From Parasegetibacter sp. NRK P23 (GTDB lineage: Bacteria > Bacteroidota > Bacteroidia > Chitinophagales > Chitinophagaceae): a stretch of 64,000 nt of DNA. The notes under the pieces were generated by a model. The model ran no database searches. It saw only the letters and a list, made by a program, of their open reading frames with translations, and was not told where the DNA came from. Location: assembly GCF_023721715.1 (NCBI RefSeq), contig NZ_JAMDLG010000001.1, positions 2,705,784 to 2,769,783 on the forward strand, in the 5' to 3' direction. Both the position numbers and the translations under genes were made by a program. Shown here in pieces: positions 24,806 to 33,800 of this stretch (the first letter of the stretch is position 1; every line of letters starts with the position of its first letter).

Positions 24806-25645
24806 ATGAAGAAAGTTATCCTTTGCTCGATTATAGCCGTCACGCTCGGAACTGCCTGCAACAACGCTTCACCCGACACGCCTGCTGACCAGCAGGCTGA
24901 CCCTGTAACGAGTAGTGCACCCATGGCCATGACCTATTCTATCGTTAATATTCTTCCGCACGACTCTACCGCTTTCACGCAAGGCCTGTACTGGTACAAA
25001 GGAAAATTGTATGAAGGAACCGGAGCACCTGAACCATACCGGTACACCAGTTCCCTCCGGATACTTGATCCCGCAACAGGTAAGCTTGAAAAAAAACTTG
25101 AACAGGGAAAAGACTTCTTTGGGGAAGGCATCACCATCCTCAACAATAAACTTTACCAACTCACCTGGCAGAACCGTAAAGTATATGTTTACGATCCCGA
25201 AACGTTCAAAAAAACAGCGGAATTTGACTGGAATGGAGAAGGATGGGGCATTACAAGCGATGGCGAAAAACTATTGATCAGTGACGGTTCCAACAATATT
25301 TCCGTGACAAACCCCGAAACAATGCGGGTGGAAAGGATCATTGGCGTATACGACAACAACGGTCCGGTGGGCAGAATTAACGAACTGGAATATATTGACG
25401 GCTACCTCTATGCCAACCAGTGGGAAACGGATTATATCCTGAAGATTGACTTATCGGACGGGAAAGTAGTGGGCAGGGCCGATTTCTCAGGACTCCTGGC
25501 GCGCAACACAAAAGAAAATGTGCAACTGGAAAAATACAGACAGGGCAGCGCCGTGCTGAATGGGATCGCTTATGACAGCACTTCGAAAAACCTGTACATC
25601 ACCGGGAAATTGTGGCCGAATATCTTTGAAATAAAATGGCAGTAA
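24806..25645 (+). CDS. glutaminyl-peptide cyclotransferase lipoprotein (plant/bacterial type)
   Basis: This 279-residue protein matches the glutamine cyclotransferase family (five-bladed beta-propeller). Such enzymes convert N-terminal Gln of proteins to pyroglutamate. Family segments are HDSTAFTQGLYW, the GEGITILNNKLYQLTW stretch, GEGWGITSDG, GRINELEYIDGYLYANQW and the final LNGIAYDS...FITGKLWP-like end. The N-terminus has a lipobox ending at C18 (LGTAC), followed by a polar linker, so it is a periplasmic lipoprotein. It could act on the many exported proteins here that have Gln after the cleavage site. Confidence 0.9.
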   Translation: MKKVILCSIIAVTLGTACNNASPDTPADQQADPVTSSAPMAMTYSIVNILPHDSTAFTQGLYWYKGKLYEGTGAPEPYRYTSSLRILDPATGKLEKKLEQGKDFFGEGITILNNKLYQLTWQNRKVYVYDPETFKKTAEFDWNGEGWGITSDGEKLLISDGSNNISVTNPETMRVERIIGVYDNNGPVGRINELEYIDGYLYANQWETDYILKIDLSDGKVVGRADFSGLLARNTKENVQLEKYRQGSAVLNGIAYDSTSKNLYITGKLWPNIFEIKWQ

Positions 25646-25647
25646 AT

Positions 25648-26544
25648 TTACTGCTTGCTGAACCTGTAAATAAGTGAACTGCATTTTTCGGGCCTGAACA
25701 CCGTTTTCAGATTCGACCATAATCCAACGAAGAAAGCTTTTACGATACTTCCCTTCCTGTATTGCTCACTCAACATGGAAACATAGAAGCTATCGTACCA
25801 CATGGGTCTGATGCCTGTCGCGCTGAAGCCATGGCTTTTCATCAGCATGTCAACAGAAAGCGGTGAGAAATGATACAGGTGCCGGGGTACATCCCAGGCG
25901 GCCCAGAAACCGCCGTAATGTTCAGCATCAGCCGAAGTGTAGTTCGGCACAGCGATCAGCAGTTTACCCCCGGGCTTCAGGAGGCGCCGGAATGATGCCG
26001 CATAACCTTGCAGATCGTGCACATGCTCGAGTACGTGCCATAAAGTAATAACATCATAAGTAGCAGTTGGGAGCGCATCCATCTTTTCAGGTGAAAATAT
26101 CTCCTGCCCTGTTTTTTCAGTGGCCAGGGTTCGGGCGCCGGGGTCCGGTTCAAGTCCTTCCACCTTCCATCCGTCCGCTTTCATGGCTGCCAGAAAACTT
26201 CCGGTACCGCAACCTATATCCAACAGCGTTCCTTTTCTTCCTCCGCACCATGTATTGATCATATTCACTTTCCCCTTAATGGTCCGCCTTTTTACCATCT
26301 GGTACACTTTGTTCACCAACCCCTCCTTTGTGTCGGAATGGGAAACATAATGCGTAGCGGCATAAAACGGGCCTATTTCCTGCGCGGGCGGGGCGTCCTG
26401 CGTGAAACGAAGCGTACATGTAGCACACATCCACACCGGAAAAACGGCACCCGATATGGAATGATCCTTCACATCTGTGATAAAGCTGATATCGGTGGAA
26501 TGACATGCCGGGCATGAAGTATGGTGAACGGGAATAAAAGACAT
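25648..26544 (-). CDS. class I SAM-dependent methyltransferase with N-terminal zinc-finger-like motif
   Basis: This is a 298-residue cytoplasmic protein. Residues 10-45 hold two CxxC pairs (C11, C14, C40, C43), a probable zinc site common in methyltransferases that act on sugars or lipids. The Rossmann core begins with LLDIGCGTGSFLAA (108-120). It is followed by VITLWHVLEHVHD, a feature of the Methyltransf_23/UbiG-like group. The substrate is unknown. The start codon lies two bases after the stop of the upstream HU-CCDC81-like gene, so they form an operon. Confidence 0.85.
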   Translation of the reverse strand: MSFIPVHHTSCPACHSTDISFITDVKDHSISGAVFPVWMCATCTLRFTQDAPPAQEIGPFYAATHYVSHSDTKEGLVNKVYQMVKRRTIKGKVNMINTWCGGRKGTLLDIGCGTGSFLAAMKADGWKVEGLEPDPGARTLATEKTGQEIFSPEKMDALPTATYDVITLWHVLEHVHDLQGYAASFRRLLKPGGKLLIAVPNYTSADAEHYGGFWAAWDVPRHLYHFSPLSVDMLMKSHGFSATGIRPMWYDSFYVSMLSEQYRKGSIVKAFFVGLWSNLKTVFRPEKCSSLIYRFSKQ

Positions 26545-26546
26545 GT

Positions 26547-27161
26547 TTATGGGAAGATCAACTGACGGTTACCGGTAAAGCTACCGGCACCTGCATTAAA
26601 AATATGGTATCCTAGAAAGAGCAGGCCTATGATGGCGAGCAGAAGCACGTACCAGCCCCAATGCAACGGTTTTCTTTCCGTTTCTCCGAAAAGCCTCTCC
26701 TGCATTTCTCCGGTATCCGTTTCCTCATCACCTACCAGCATCGCATACTGACGATCTTTACGGATGATGCGGTTCGCCCCCACCGGTCCTAAGGCCGAAC
26801 CGGAGTAATGGTATGGAATCAGGATCGTTTCGCTGATGGAGTTACCCGCGGAAAGCACACCCACCCCCTGCCAGTCTACGGCCTTACCGCTTTTCAGTTG
26901 CTGCCGCATTTCGAACAGGCAGGTATTGAACTGCTGGATGGCTTCCAGTTCAGAAATATCCAGTTTCCTCGCGATATAATCGAACAGTTCCTTTTGTGTG
27001 GGTGGCTGTTCGTCTGTCATCTGAATTTCGGGAACAGGCGGAAAAAGCTGCTGGTGCACAGCATCATAGCGGGCCGTGCCTGAAAGCAGCCGGAAATGCC
27101 CTACACCCGGCAGGAACAATGATTTACGTTGAATGAGATAAGTATAGAGTATCTGAAGCAT
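26547..27161 (-). CDS. HU-CCDC81-like protein with C-terminal membrane anchor
   Basis: This 204-residue protein is of a type common in Bacteroidota. The N-terminus (LQILYTYLIQRKSLFLPGVG) and the middle (ELFDYIARKLDISELEAIQQFNTCLFEMRQQLKSGKAVDWQ split by short loops) resemble the two HU-like folds described in bacterial CCDC81-type proteins. A single hydrophobic helix (about 168-188) then anchors it, with a short outer tail. The HU-like part would face the cytoplasm. Its role is unknown; a link between envelope and DNA or protein partners is only a guess. It is co-transcribed with the methyltransferase. Confidence 0.65.
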   Translation of the reverse strand: MLQILYTYLIQRKSLFLPGVGHFRLLSGTARYDAVHQQLFPPVPEIQMTDEQPPTQKELFDYIARKLDISELEAIQQFNTCLFEMRQQLKSGKAVDWQGVGVLSAGNSISETILIPYHYSGSALGPVGANRIIRKDRQYAMLVGDEETDTGEMQERLFGETERKPLHWGWYVLLLAIIGLLFLGYHIFNAGAGSFTGNRQLIFP

Positions 27162-27188
27162 CTATCTTTGGATGGGGCTCAAAGATAG
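27162..27188. promoter_or_regulatory. 9-bp inverted repeat containing a -7 element
   Basis: CTATCTTTG (27162-27170) and CAAAGATAG (27180-27188) are exact inverted copies around nine bases, ending right at the ATG of the HU-CCDC81-like gene. On the minus strand TATCTTTG (27187-27180) matches the -7 consensus, so the palindrome may be both promoter and operator. A -33 element is not evident. Confidence 0.45.
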
Positions 27189-27193
27189 GCAAT

Positions 27194-28369
27194 TCATCGG
27201 TCTACGAATAATTTGGTGGAAACGGAAGTTCCTCCGGAAACGGAAGTGGCTTTCAGGATGTACATGCCGCGCTGGATAGTGTTGTTCAGTTGCAGCCTGG
27301 AGAAACCATTAGGCGTTTTAATATTGCTTTGCTGAACGGCTTTTCCATCAAGACTGAAGATTTGTATGTTCCAGTCTTTTGAAGAATGGCTCCTGAGGTC
27401 TATACCCACATGGTCACGTGCCGGGTTGGGAAAAACATCAATCGCGTAGAAGTCACGCTGCCATTCGATTCTTTTTACTGGTGAATATTTTTTCTCACCA
27501 CCGGCTTCCACCTGAACGATCCTGAAATACAAAGCATGTTCTTTACCCGAAGCACGCTTGCCTGAATACTTGTAACCAGCCATACCCTGAGTTGTGCCGA
27601 GTCCGGTAAGACTTCCGTCTATTGAAAAATTCTTTCCATCCAGGCTTTTTTCAATGAGGTATTTCCTTCCAGGCATCTCTTCTGAAACATTCCAAAACAA
27701 ACCATATTTTTCATCATCAATCTTCAGTGCGCTGAAGTTAATGACATCATCTGAAAGGATAACCTGAGAGCAGTAATTGTAGGTGATCTCAAAAGTGGTG
27801 GATAAGGACGAATAAGTAGTGATTACGTTAGGGTTACCATACGGATTATAAGTACTGGTTTCCAGTTCAAACAAAATATTACCGCTTCCCTGGTAGTACC
27901 CGCCGCCATCTATTTCATCAATTACGGGTTCCCCTGTCCATACATCTCCCATTGACCCGCTTCTGAAATCAGTTCCACTGCCCGGAACGCCATCGCTGGG
28001 CTGAAGCTGATAGTTGGGGGTTCTTTCCAAAATTGCATTATCAAATGAAATGGGTATATCAGGACTGGTAATGAAATCCTCCTTTTGAGCGCCCACCCGG
28101 TAAAATACCGATGTAGGATTGGGGTTTTCCATTTGGTAATTGAAGTCGTGCAGCGTAACGAATGTGCGGACATGTGCATTTAAAAATGTACCTGTGAGAC
28201 CGAATTTGGGAACCGAGAATTGATGAAACTCGGTGCCGAAAGCATTGGTAACGGTATGCGTATAAGTAACAGAATTGGGCGTGTACCCACTCTGGCATTG
28301 GGACACAGCATCCCTTGAAATAAAAGAAGTCAACAGCATTCCTGCTGCCAGGTACAAATTACGCTTCAT
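27194..28369 (-). CDS. secreted protein with T9SS type A sorting domain
   Basis: This 391-residue exported protein has a signal peptide (to about AVSQ, residue 24). It continues with a beta-rich N-terminal region of no family I know (residues 25-210) and a segment (about 215-290) like the beta-sandwich often placed before sorting domains (FWNVSEEMPGRKYLIEKS). The C-terminal T9SS type A domain contains VFPNPARDHVGIDL and RGMYILKATS, and ends in VDR. It is probably released or attached at the cell surface. The stop is 33 bases from the HU-CCDC81-like start, on the same strand. Confidence 0.8.
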   Translation of the reverse strand: MKRNLYLAAGMLLTSFISRDAVSQCQSGYTPNSVTYTHTVTNAFGTEFHQFSVPKFGLTGTFLNAHVRTFVTLHDFNYQMENPNPTSVFYRVGAQKEDFITSPDIPISFDNAILERTPNYQLQPSDGVPGSGTDFRSGSMGDVWTGEPVIDEIDGGGYYQGSGNILFELETSTYNPYGNPNVITTYSSLSTTFEITYNYCSQVILSDDVINFSALKIDDEKYGLFWNVSEEMPGRKYLIEKSLDGKNFSIDGSLTGLGTTQGMAGYKYSGKRASGKEHALYFRIVQVEAGGEKKYSPVKRIEWQRDFYAIDVFPNPARDHVGIDLRSHSSKDWNIQIFSLDGKAVQQSNIKTPNGFSRLQLNNTIQRGMYILKATSVSGGTSVSTKLFVDR

Positions 28370-28670
28370 CGGACCGGATGGTTTAGACTTTTCAGGTATT
28401 GGAAATGGACAATTAACAGACGTAAAGTTAGCACAGGTATTTTTCTCTACCTGTTACATTTATGCAGAATAAGAGTTTTTACCTAAACCACCTTCGTGTT
28501 TTAACCGAAAAAAACTGCCATTGCTCCGGTCCCTTCTTAAAAATACCCAATCAATTTACCGCTCATGTATTGGTCACTTATTCCCGCCCTTTATCCCAAA
28601 TCGTTTTAACAGTTTGTTCATAAAGGCCAATTTTGGTATTAGGTTACCGAACACACACAAACACATAGTC
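28370..28670. other. divergent intergenic region
   Basis: This 301-base spacer separates the T9SS cargo gene and the barrel protein gene. It contains ACAGGTA-N8-TACCTGT (28433-28454), a perfect 7-bp inverted repeat that could be an operator, and a near-consensus minus-strand -7 TAACTTTA (28430-28423). No ORF of note is visible. Confidence 0.4.
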
Positions 28671-31130
28671 ATGAAAAAACTTTTGCTGGCGGCCCTTTCA
28701 ACGGGATTCGTCTACTTATCCTATGCACAGGAGAAGAACGCTTCCGTTTCGGGAAGTGTGGTGAACAACGAAAAGCTACCTGTTGTTTCCGCTTCTGTTC
28801 AACTCCTCCGTGCTTCCGATTCTGCACTCGTAAAAACCGCACTCAGTAATTCAACCGGAAAATTTGAGATTGGTGGTTTTCAGCCGGGCAATTATTTTCT
28901 ATCTGTCTCGGCTGTGGGTTTTTCTACCCGGTTTTCAGAAAAAACCAACTTGCGGGCAGGGGAAAATACCGTTCCCGTTATCAGTCTTTCTCCCGCCGCG
29001 GCCACGCTGGGCGGTGTAACGGTGGTAGGTAAAAGGCCACTGATTGAAAACAAGATTGATAAAACAGTGGTGAATGTGGATGCCTCCATTACCAATGCGG
29101 GCACCACTGCGATGGATGTGCTGGAAAAATCTCCGGGCGTTATGGTGGACAAAGACGGCAACATCAGCCTGAAAGGAAAACAGGGCGTAATGGTGATGAT
29201 CGACAACAAACCCACTTACCTGAGCGCGCAGGATCTCGCCAATATGCTCCGAAACATGTCGGCCAACCAGCTTGACCAGGTGGAGATCATGACACAACCT
29301 TCCGCACGTTACGACGCTTCAGGAAATTCCGGCATCATCAACATCAAAACCAAAAAGAACAAACAAAAAGGTTTCAACGGAAACTTCACCACCAGTTATA
29401 TTCAGGGCGTTCAACCCAAAAACACCAATAGTTTACAGGCCAATTACCGCACGGGCAAACTGAACATATTCGGCAACTACGGCTTCAACTACTGGGAAGG
29501 CTTCAATGAACTGGAACTGAACCGGACCTTCCGCACCAACGGAACCATTTCCTCCATTTTCGATCAGAACAGCTTCATCAAATTCTACAGCAGGAACCAT
29601 AGTTTGCGCGGTGGAATAGATTTTTACGCCGACAAAAGAACCACGTTCGGACTGGGCTTTAACGGCACCATCGACCGAAGAAGTAATGATGTGAACAGCA
29701 ATACCGACCTCATGGATGCCTATGAGAACATCGAATCCCGGAACGTGGCCCTCACCTCTAACAGAGACAAGTGGCGCAATGGCGGTATCAACCTCAACTT
29801 CAGAAGAATCCTCAACGATAAGGGCAGAGAACTGACTGCGGACCTGGACTACATTACATACGATACCAAAAGCAGTCAGCAATCAACGAATACACTTTAT
29901 GACCTTGATGGAGATGTAATTGATAATCCCGGCACCATTGTGCCCAACCCCTATATTCTCCGGGGAGAAGTGCCGTCTCAGATCAACATATACAGCGGAA
30001 GAGTCGACTATATTCATCCACTGAAAAAGAACGGCAAACTGGAAGCCGGCTGGAAAAGCAGTTATGTGGAAACAGATAATAATTCGCCCTACGAATTCCT
30101 TGAAAACGGAGAATGGAAACCGGACGCCCGTTCCAACCACTTCATTTATAAAGAAAACATCAACGCACTTTACGCCAACTATAGGGCACAGTTCAAAAAA
30201 CTGGGCGTACAGGCAGGCCTCCGGATGGAAAACACCATCGCGAACGGGCACCAGGTGGTGAAAAATGAGAAATTCAAAAGAAACTACACTGAATTCTTCC
30301 CTACCGCCTACCTCAGTTATGCGGCTTCTGAAAAAAGTCAGTTAGGGTTGTCTATCGGCAGAAGGATAGAACGTCCCAATTACCAGGATATGAACCCCTT
30401 CCAGCGGATACTCGACCAGTTCACGTACCAGGAAGGCAACCCCTACCTCCGGCCCCAGTTCAGCAAAAACGTGGAACTCAGTTACAACTACAAAGGCGAA
30501 TGGAACTTCAATCTGAATTACACCAGTACAAACGACATCATAAACGAAATCCTGCGTCAGGACGACGCGGCGAAAGTAACCTACCAGACCAAAGAAAACA
30601 TCGCTTCCAGCCGGAACCTCGGGCTTTCCGTGAGTTACAACAAACAACTGCTGAAATGGTGGACCACCAGCGTATTCGCCAATGGCTTCTACAATAAATT
30701 CGCAGGCACGGTGAACAATGCCGAACTGGAAGCCGATCTTTTCGCCTACATGGTGAACGTGAACAACATGTTCCGCTTTAACAAAGGCTGGGGCGCGGAA
30801 GTAAGCGGATTCTACCGCTCCAAATCGCTGGAAGGCGGCATTATCGTGGCCAGGCCCATGGGCGTGGTGAACTTCGGCGCATCCAAACAAATACTGAATA
30901 ACAAGGGTACCCTTCGCCTGAACCTCCGCGATCCTTTCTGGATCCAGCGTTTCCGGGGATATACCCGGTTCGATAACCTGGACCTGAAAATCAACAACCG
31001 CTGGGACAACCGCCGTGTGGCCGTCACATTTTCCTACCGGTTTGGAAAAGGACAGCAGGCACCGCAACGCAGGAAAACCGGCAGCGCTTCCGATGAGCAA
31101 AAACGCGTGGGCAGCGAAGGACAGCAGTAG
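28671..31130 (+). CDS. outer membrane beta-barrel protein (TonB-receptor-like, OMP_b-brl_3 type)
   Basis: This 819-residue protein has a signal peptide (MKKLLLAALS... YLSYAQ; ATG at 28671 chosen for this reason). It continues with a carboxypeptidase-regulatory-like domain (about 25-105), a plug-like domain (about 115-215, with DVLEKSPGVMVDKDGNISLKG and IDNKPTY split by short loops) and a large barrel. This order is the 'outer membrane beta-barrel family' common in Bacteroidota and related to TonB receptors. The tail (GKGQQAPQRRKTG...) is polar and extends past the last strand. The transported substrate is unknown. It stands alone, without SusD. Confidence 0.88.
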   Translation: MKKLLLAALSTGFVYLSYAQEKNASVSGSVVNNEKLPVVSASVQLLRASDSALVKTALSNSTGKFEIGGFQPGNYFLSVSAVGFSTRFSEKTNLRAGENTVPVISLSPAAATLGGVTVVGKRPLIENKIDKTVVNVDASITNAGTTAMDVLEKSPGVMVDKDGNISLKGKQGVMVMIDNKPTYLSAQDLANMLRNMSANQLDQVEIMTQPSARYDASGNSGIINIKTKKNKQKGFNGNFTTSYIQGVQPKNTNSLQANYRTGKLNIFGNYGFNYWEGFNELELNRTFRTNGTISSIFDQNSFIKFYSRNHSLRGGIDFYADKRTTFGLGFNGTIDRRSNDVNSNTDLMDAYENIESRNVALTSNRDKWRNGGINLNFRRILNDKGRELTADLDYITYDTKSSQQSTNTLYDLDGDVIDNPGTIVPNPYILRGEVPSQINIYSGRVDYIHPLKKNGKLEAGWKSSYVETDNNSPYEFLENGEWKPDARSNHFIYKENINALYANYRAQFKKLGVQAGLRMENTIANGHQVVKNEKFKRNYTEFFPTAYLSYAASEKSQLGLSIGRRIERPNYQDMNPFQRILDQFTYQEGNPYLRPQFSKNVELSYNYKGEWNFNLNYTSTNDIINEILRQDDAAKVTYQTKENIASSRNLGLSVSYNKQLLKWWTTSVFANGFYNKFAGTVNNAELEADLFAYMVNVNNMFRFNKGWGAEVSGFYRSKSLEGGIIVARPMGVVNFGASKQILNNKGTLRLNLRDPFWIQRFRGYTRFDNLDLKINNRWDNRRVAVTFSYRFGKGQQAPQRRKTGSASDEQKRVGSEGQQ

Positions 31131-31164
31131 CCGGAAAACCTTACCTTCGCACAAAACAGTTCGT

Positions 31165-31656
31165 ATGCCCTCATTCGATATCGTGAGCAAAGTAGATGTT
31201 CAAACACTCGACAACGCCATCAATACCACGGTGAAGGAACTCAGCAACAGGTTCGATTTTAAAGGATCGCACCTCGTGATCGACCTCAACAAAAAGGATT
31301 TTAAAGTGAACCTGGAAGCTGATAGCGACATGAAAATGAAGCAGATCATCGATGTTATGATCAGCCGGTCCATGAAGCAGGGCCTGTCCGCTGAAATCTA
31401 CGACCTCAGTAAAGAACCCTACCCCAGCGGTAAGGTGACCAAACAAGAAGTTCCGGTGCGCAACGGATTAAAACAGGAAGATTCCAAGAAAATCGTTAAA
31501 TTGATCAAAGATTCAGGCCTGAAAGTACAGGCAGCCATCATGGACGATATCGTTCGGGTGACCGGGAAAAAGATCGATGACCTCCAGGAAGTGATTCAGG
31601 CTTCCAAAAGCTGGAACATCGGCATTCCCCTGCAATACATCAACATGAAGAGCTAG
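31165..31656 (+). CDS. YajQ family cyclic di-GMP/nucleotide-binding protein
   Basis: This 163-residue cytoplasmic protein matches the YajQ family: MPSFDIVSKVD at the start, NTTVKELSNRFDFKGS, KQGLSAEIYDL and KLIKDSGLKVQAAIMDD, ending in SWNIGIPLQYINM. YajQ proteins have two ferredoxin-like domains; some bind cyclic di-GMP and act with transcription factors, others have been linked to chaperone or RNA roles. ATG at 31165 is the family start. A TACCTTCG element (31142-31149) just upstream is a possible -7. Confidence 0.92.
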   Translation: MPSFDIVSKVDVQTLDNAINTTVKELSNRFDFKGSHLVIDLNKKDFKVNLEADSDMKMKQIIDVMISRSMKQGLSAEIYDLSKEPYPSGKVTKQEVPVRNGLKQEDSKKIVKLIKDSGLKVQAAIMDDIVRVTGKKIDDLQEVIQASKSWNIGIPLQYINMKS

Positions 31657-31667
31657 GCAAAAAAACG

Positions 31668-31698
31668 TTGTATAAACAATGAAAATTAGCTATTTTTG
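31668..31698 (+). promoter_or_regulatory. Bacteroidota-type promoter of rpmE2
   Basis: TTG (31668-31670), a 20-base spacer and TATTTTTG (31691-31698) fit the consensus. The predicted start near 31705 leaves a leader of about 46 bases. Confidence 0.75.
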
Positions 31699-31750
31699 CA
31701 TCCTGTTATAACCCAACTTGGCAAAATCCAAGTGCAAATAATTGAAAATC

Positions 31751-32002
31751 ATGAAACAAGGTATCCATCCTTCTAATTACAGGCTCGTAGTTTTTAAAGA
31801 CATGAGTAACGGTACGGCTTTTCTTTGCCGTTCAGCAGCGAATTCAAAAGAAACCATTCAGTGGGAAGACGGTAACGAGTATCCTGTGATCAAACTGGAG
31901 ATCTCCAATACATCGCACCCCTTCTACACAGGTAAGAATGTACTGGTGGATACCGCAGGTCGTATCGACAAATTCAAAAAACGTTACGCAAAGAAAGACT
32001 AG
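31751..32002 (+). CDS. rpmE2: 50S ribosomal protein L31, type B
   Basis: This 83-residue ribosomal protein starts [21 protein letters not shown] and ends [10 protein letters not shown]. It lacks the CxxC zinc pair of type A L31, which makes it the zinc-independent type B form. ATG at 31751 is preferred to an upstream TTG. It is a single-gene unit with its own promoter and a strong terminator 42 bases after the stop. Confidence 0.95.
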   Translation: MKQGIHPSNYRLVVFKDMSNGTAFLCRSAANSKETIQWEDGNEYPVIKLEISNTSHPFYTGKNVLVDTAGRIDKFKKRYAKKD

Positions 32003-32043
32003 TCTTTCTTTCTCATATTTTTTTGTTTTTCATGGCTATACTT

Positions 32044-32074
32044 TCCCTCTCGTCTCTACGGGAGGGATTTTTTT
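32044..32074 (+). terminator. rho-independent terminator of rpmE2
   Basis: Bases 32044-32053 pair with 32058-32067 in a 10-bp stem with a CTCT loop and one wobble pair, followed by seven T residues. Confidence 0.88.
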
Positions 32075-32133
32075 ATGATACCTTTTATCATTTATTGCGC
32101 TAAATTTTAACGGCAAATAATTACCTTTCAATC

Positions 32134-32436
32134 ATGGAAGTAAACGATCAGCTTATCGATAAACTGGCCCATCTTTCAAGGCTGGAATTCGGGGAAGAAG
32201 AAAAAAACACCATACGCGACGATCTCAAAAAGATGATCGCTTTCGTGGAAAAACTGAATGAACTGGACACCACCGGCGTGGCGCCTTTGCTCCACATGAG
32301 CCCGGAAGTGAACGTATTGCGCGAAGATAAAGTGCAGGGCTCCATCCCCCGTGAACTCGGCCTGAAGAACGCGCCTACACACGACAACCAGTATTTCAAG
32401 GTTCCCAAAGTTATCAAAAACCCTTCCGAAGCATAA
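32134..32436 (+). CDS. gatC: Asp-tRNA(Asn)/Glu-tRNA(Gln) amidotransferase subunit C
   Basis: This 100-residue protein is the small helical subunit of GatCAB, which converts misacylated Glu-tRNA-Gln or Asp-tRNA-Asn to the correct product. It has the family pattern DKLAHLSRLEFGEEE, LKKMIAFVEKLNELDT, GVAPLLHMSPEVNVLREDKV and the C-terminal F-K-V-P-K-V-I, which packs on GatA. gatA and gatB are not in the window. It is followed 20 bases later by an ABC ATPase gene on the same strand. Confidence 0.93.
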   Translation: MEVNDQLIDKLAHLSRLEFGEEEKNTIRDDLKKMIAFVEKLNELDTTGVAPLLHMSPEVNVLREDKVQGSIPRELGLKNAPTHDNQYFKVPKVIKNPSEA

Positions 32437-32456
32437 TCACCTAAACACTTACTCCT

Positions 32457-33164
32457 ATGCAGGGCATCATTCACCTGGAAAACATCCAAAAAAGTTATTT
32501 CATGGGAACGCAGGCCATCCCGGTACTGAAAGGGATTGACCTCGATATCTTCAAGAACGAATACGTGGCGCTGATGGGGCCCTCCGGCTCCGGCAAAAGC
32601 ACCCTGATGAATATTCTCGGTTGTCTCGATACGCCAACCGGAGGAAAATATGTACTGAATGGCCACGATGTAAGCAAGATGATCGACGACGACCTGGCCG
32701 CCGTGCGCAACCGGGAAATCGGCTTTGTTTTCCAGCAGTTCAACCTCCTGCCCAGACTTACCGCGGCCGAAAACGTGGCGCTGCCACTGGTGTACGCCGG
32801 TGTCGCCAAAAAAGAACGTACGGAAAGAGCGATGGATGTACTGCAAAAAGTAGGGTTGGCGGAAAGAAGCCACCACAAACCCAACGAACTCAGTGGCGGA
32901 CAGTGTCAGCGGGTTGCCATCGCACGCGCGCTGATCAACAATCCTTCCTTGATTCTGGCGGATGAGCCCACGGGAAACCTGGACTCCCGCACTTCAGACG
33001 AGATCATGGCAATCTTTGGCGCCATCCAGTCCGCAGGAAACACCGTAGTACTCGTAACACACGAAGAAGACATCGCCATGCACGCCAAGCGCATCGTACG
33101 CCTTAAAGACGGTGTAGTGGAAAGCGATAAAATGAATGCCGACACATTCGCTGTACAACATTAA
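32457..33164 (+). CDS. ABC transporter ATP-binding protein (MacB/LolD-like)
   Basis: This is a 235-residue ATPase. Walker A is GPSGSGKS, the Q-loop [10 protein letters not shown], the signature [15 protein letters not shown] (with Cys instead of the usual second Gln) and Walker [12 protein letters not shown], followed by the H-loop VTHEEDIA. The DEPTGNLDS block places it in the MacB/LolD/FtsE group, which drives efflux or envelope processes through FtsX-fold permeases. No permease gene is adjacent. It may be co-transcribed with gatC. Confidence 0.9.
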   Translation: MQGIIHLENIQKSYFMGTQAIPVLKGIDLDIFKNEYVALMGPSGSGKSTLMNILGCLDTPTGGKYVLNGHDVSKMIDDDLAAVRNREIGFVFQQFNLLPRLTAAENVALPLVYAGVAKKERTERAMDVLQKVGLAERSHHKPNELSGGQCQRVAIARALINNPSLILADEPTGNLDSRTSDEIMAIFGAIQSAGNTVVLVTHEEDIAMHAKRIVRLKDGVVESDKMNADTFAVQH

Positions 33165-33241
33165 TTTTGGATGTTGAATGCTGGATTTTGAATTAACATT
33201 GAAACCCGATTCAACATTCAACAGCTAAAATTCAACATTCG
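33165..33241. repeat. intergenic GTTGAAT-family repeat, head-to-head pair
   Basis: The whole spacer is made of GGATGTTGAATGCTGGATTT-type words on the left (33167-33200) and their inverted counterparts, TTCAACATTCAAC and TTCAACATTC, on the right (33209-33240). Together they can form an imperfect long hairpin. Related copies occur at 4611-4650, 34846-35152 and 58815-58895. Confidence 0.7.
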
Positions 33242-33242
33242 G

Positions 33243-33800
33243 ATGAAGATTTACACCAAAACAGGAGATGCCGGCAAAACCTCACTTATCGGGGGAACGA
33301 AAGTTCCTAAAAGCCATATCAGGATTGAAACCTATGGCACGGTGGATGAACTGAACTCCTACATTGGACTACTGAACGATCACCTCACAGATACCCACAC
33401 ACGAAGCATTCTACGCATCATACAGGACCGTCTTTTCACCGTAGGCGCATCGCTGGCCTGCGACCCGGAGAAGGAAACGAAGATGCGTATCCCTGATCTT
33501 AAAGAAGAGGATATTCACCTGCTGGAACAGGAAATGGACCAGATGAATGAACAACTGCCGGCGATGAAATTCTTTATCCTTCCCGGTGGACATCCAGCGG
33601 TTTCCACTGCGCACATCGCCCGTTGTGTGTGTAGGAGAGCGGAAAGATTATGCGTTCAATTGCAACAGGAAGATATGTTTATTGAGCCCATCGTGCTGAA
33701 ATACATGAACCGTTTGAGCGATTACCTGTTCGTTGTGGCTCGGTATACTGGTATGCTACTGCAGGTGGAAGAAATTCCCTGGCGACCGGCAGTGCGTTAA
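33243..33800 (+). CDS. corrinoid adenosyltransferase, PduO type
   Basis: This 185-residue enzyme transfers the adenosyl group of ATP to cob(I)alamin to make coenzyme B12. It begins with the family ATP-binding motif KIYTKTGDAGKTSLIGGTKV and TVDELNSYIG. The C-terminal half carries FILPGGHPAV, ARCVCRRAERL and MNRLSDYLFVVARY, also diagnostic. The product would serve B12 enzymes and the CarH-like regulator at 15348. Its last four bases overlap the convergent LolD-like gene. Confidence 0.93.
   Translation: MKIYTKTGDAGKTSLIGGTKVPKSHIRIETYGTVDELNSYIGLLNDHLTDTHTRSILRIIQDRLFTVGASLACDPEKETKMRIPDLKEEDIHLLEQEMDQMNEQLPAMKFFILPGGHPAVSTAHIARCVCRRAERLCVQLQQEDMFIEPIVLKYMNRLSDYLFVVARYTGMLLQVEEIPWRPAVR

Noticed and set aside
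30342-31190. 282-codon minus-strand frame opposite the barrel protein gene
   Set aside because: It lies antisense to a clear outer-membrane protein and has no start context or recognisable family.
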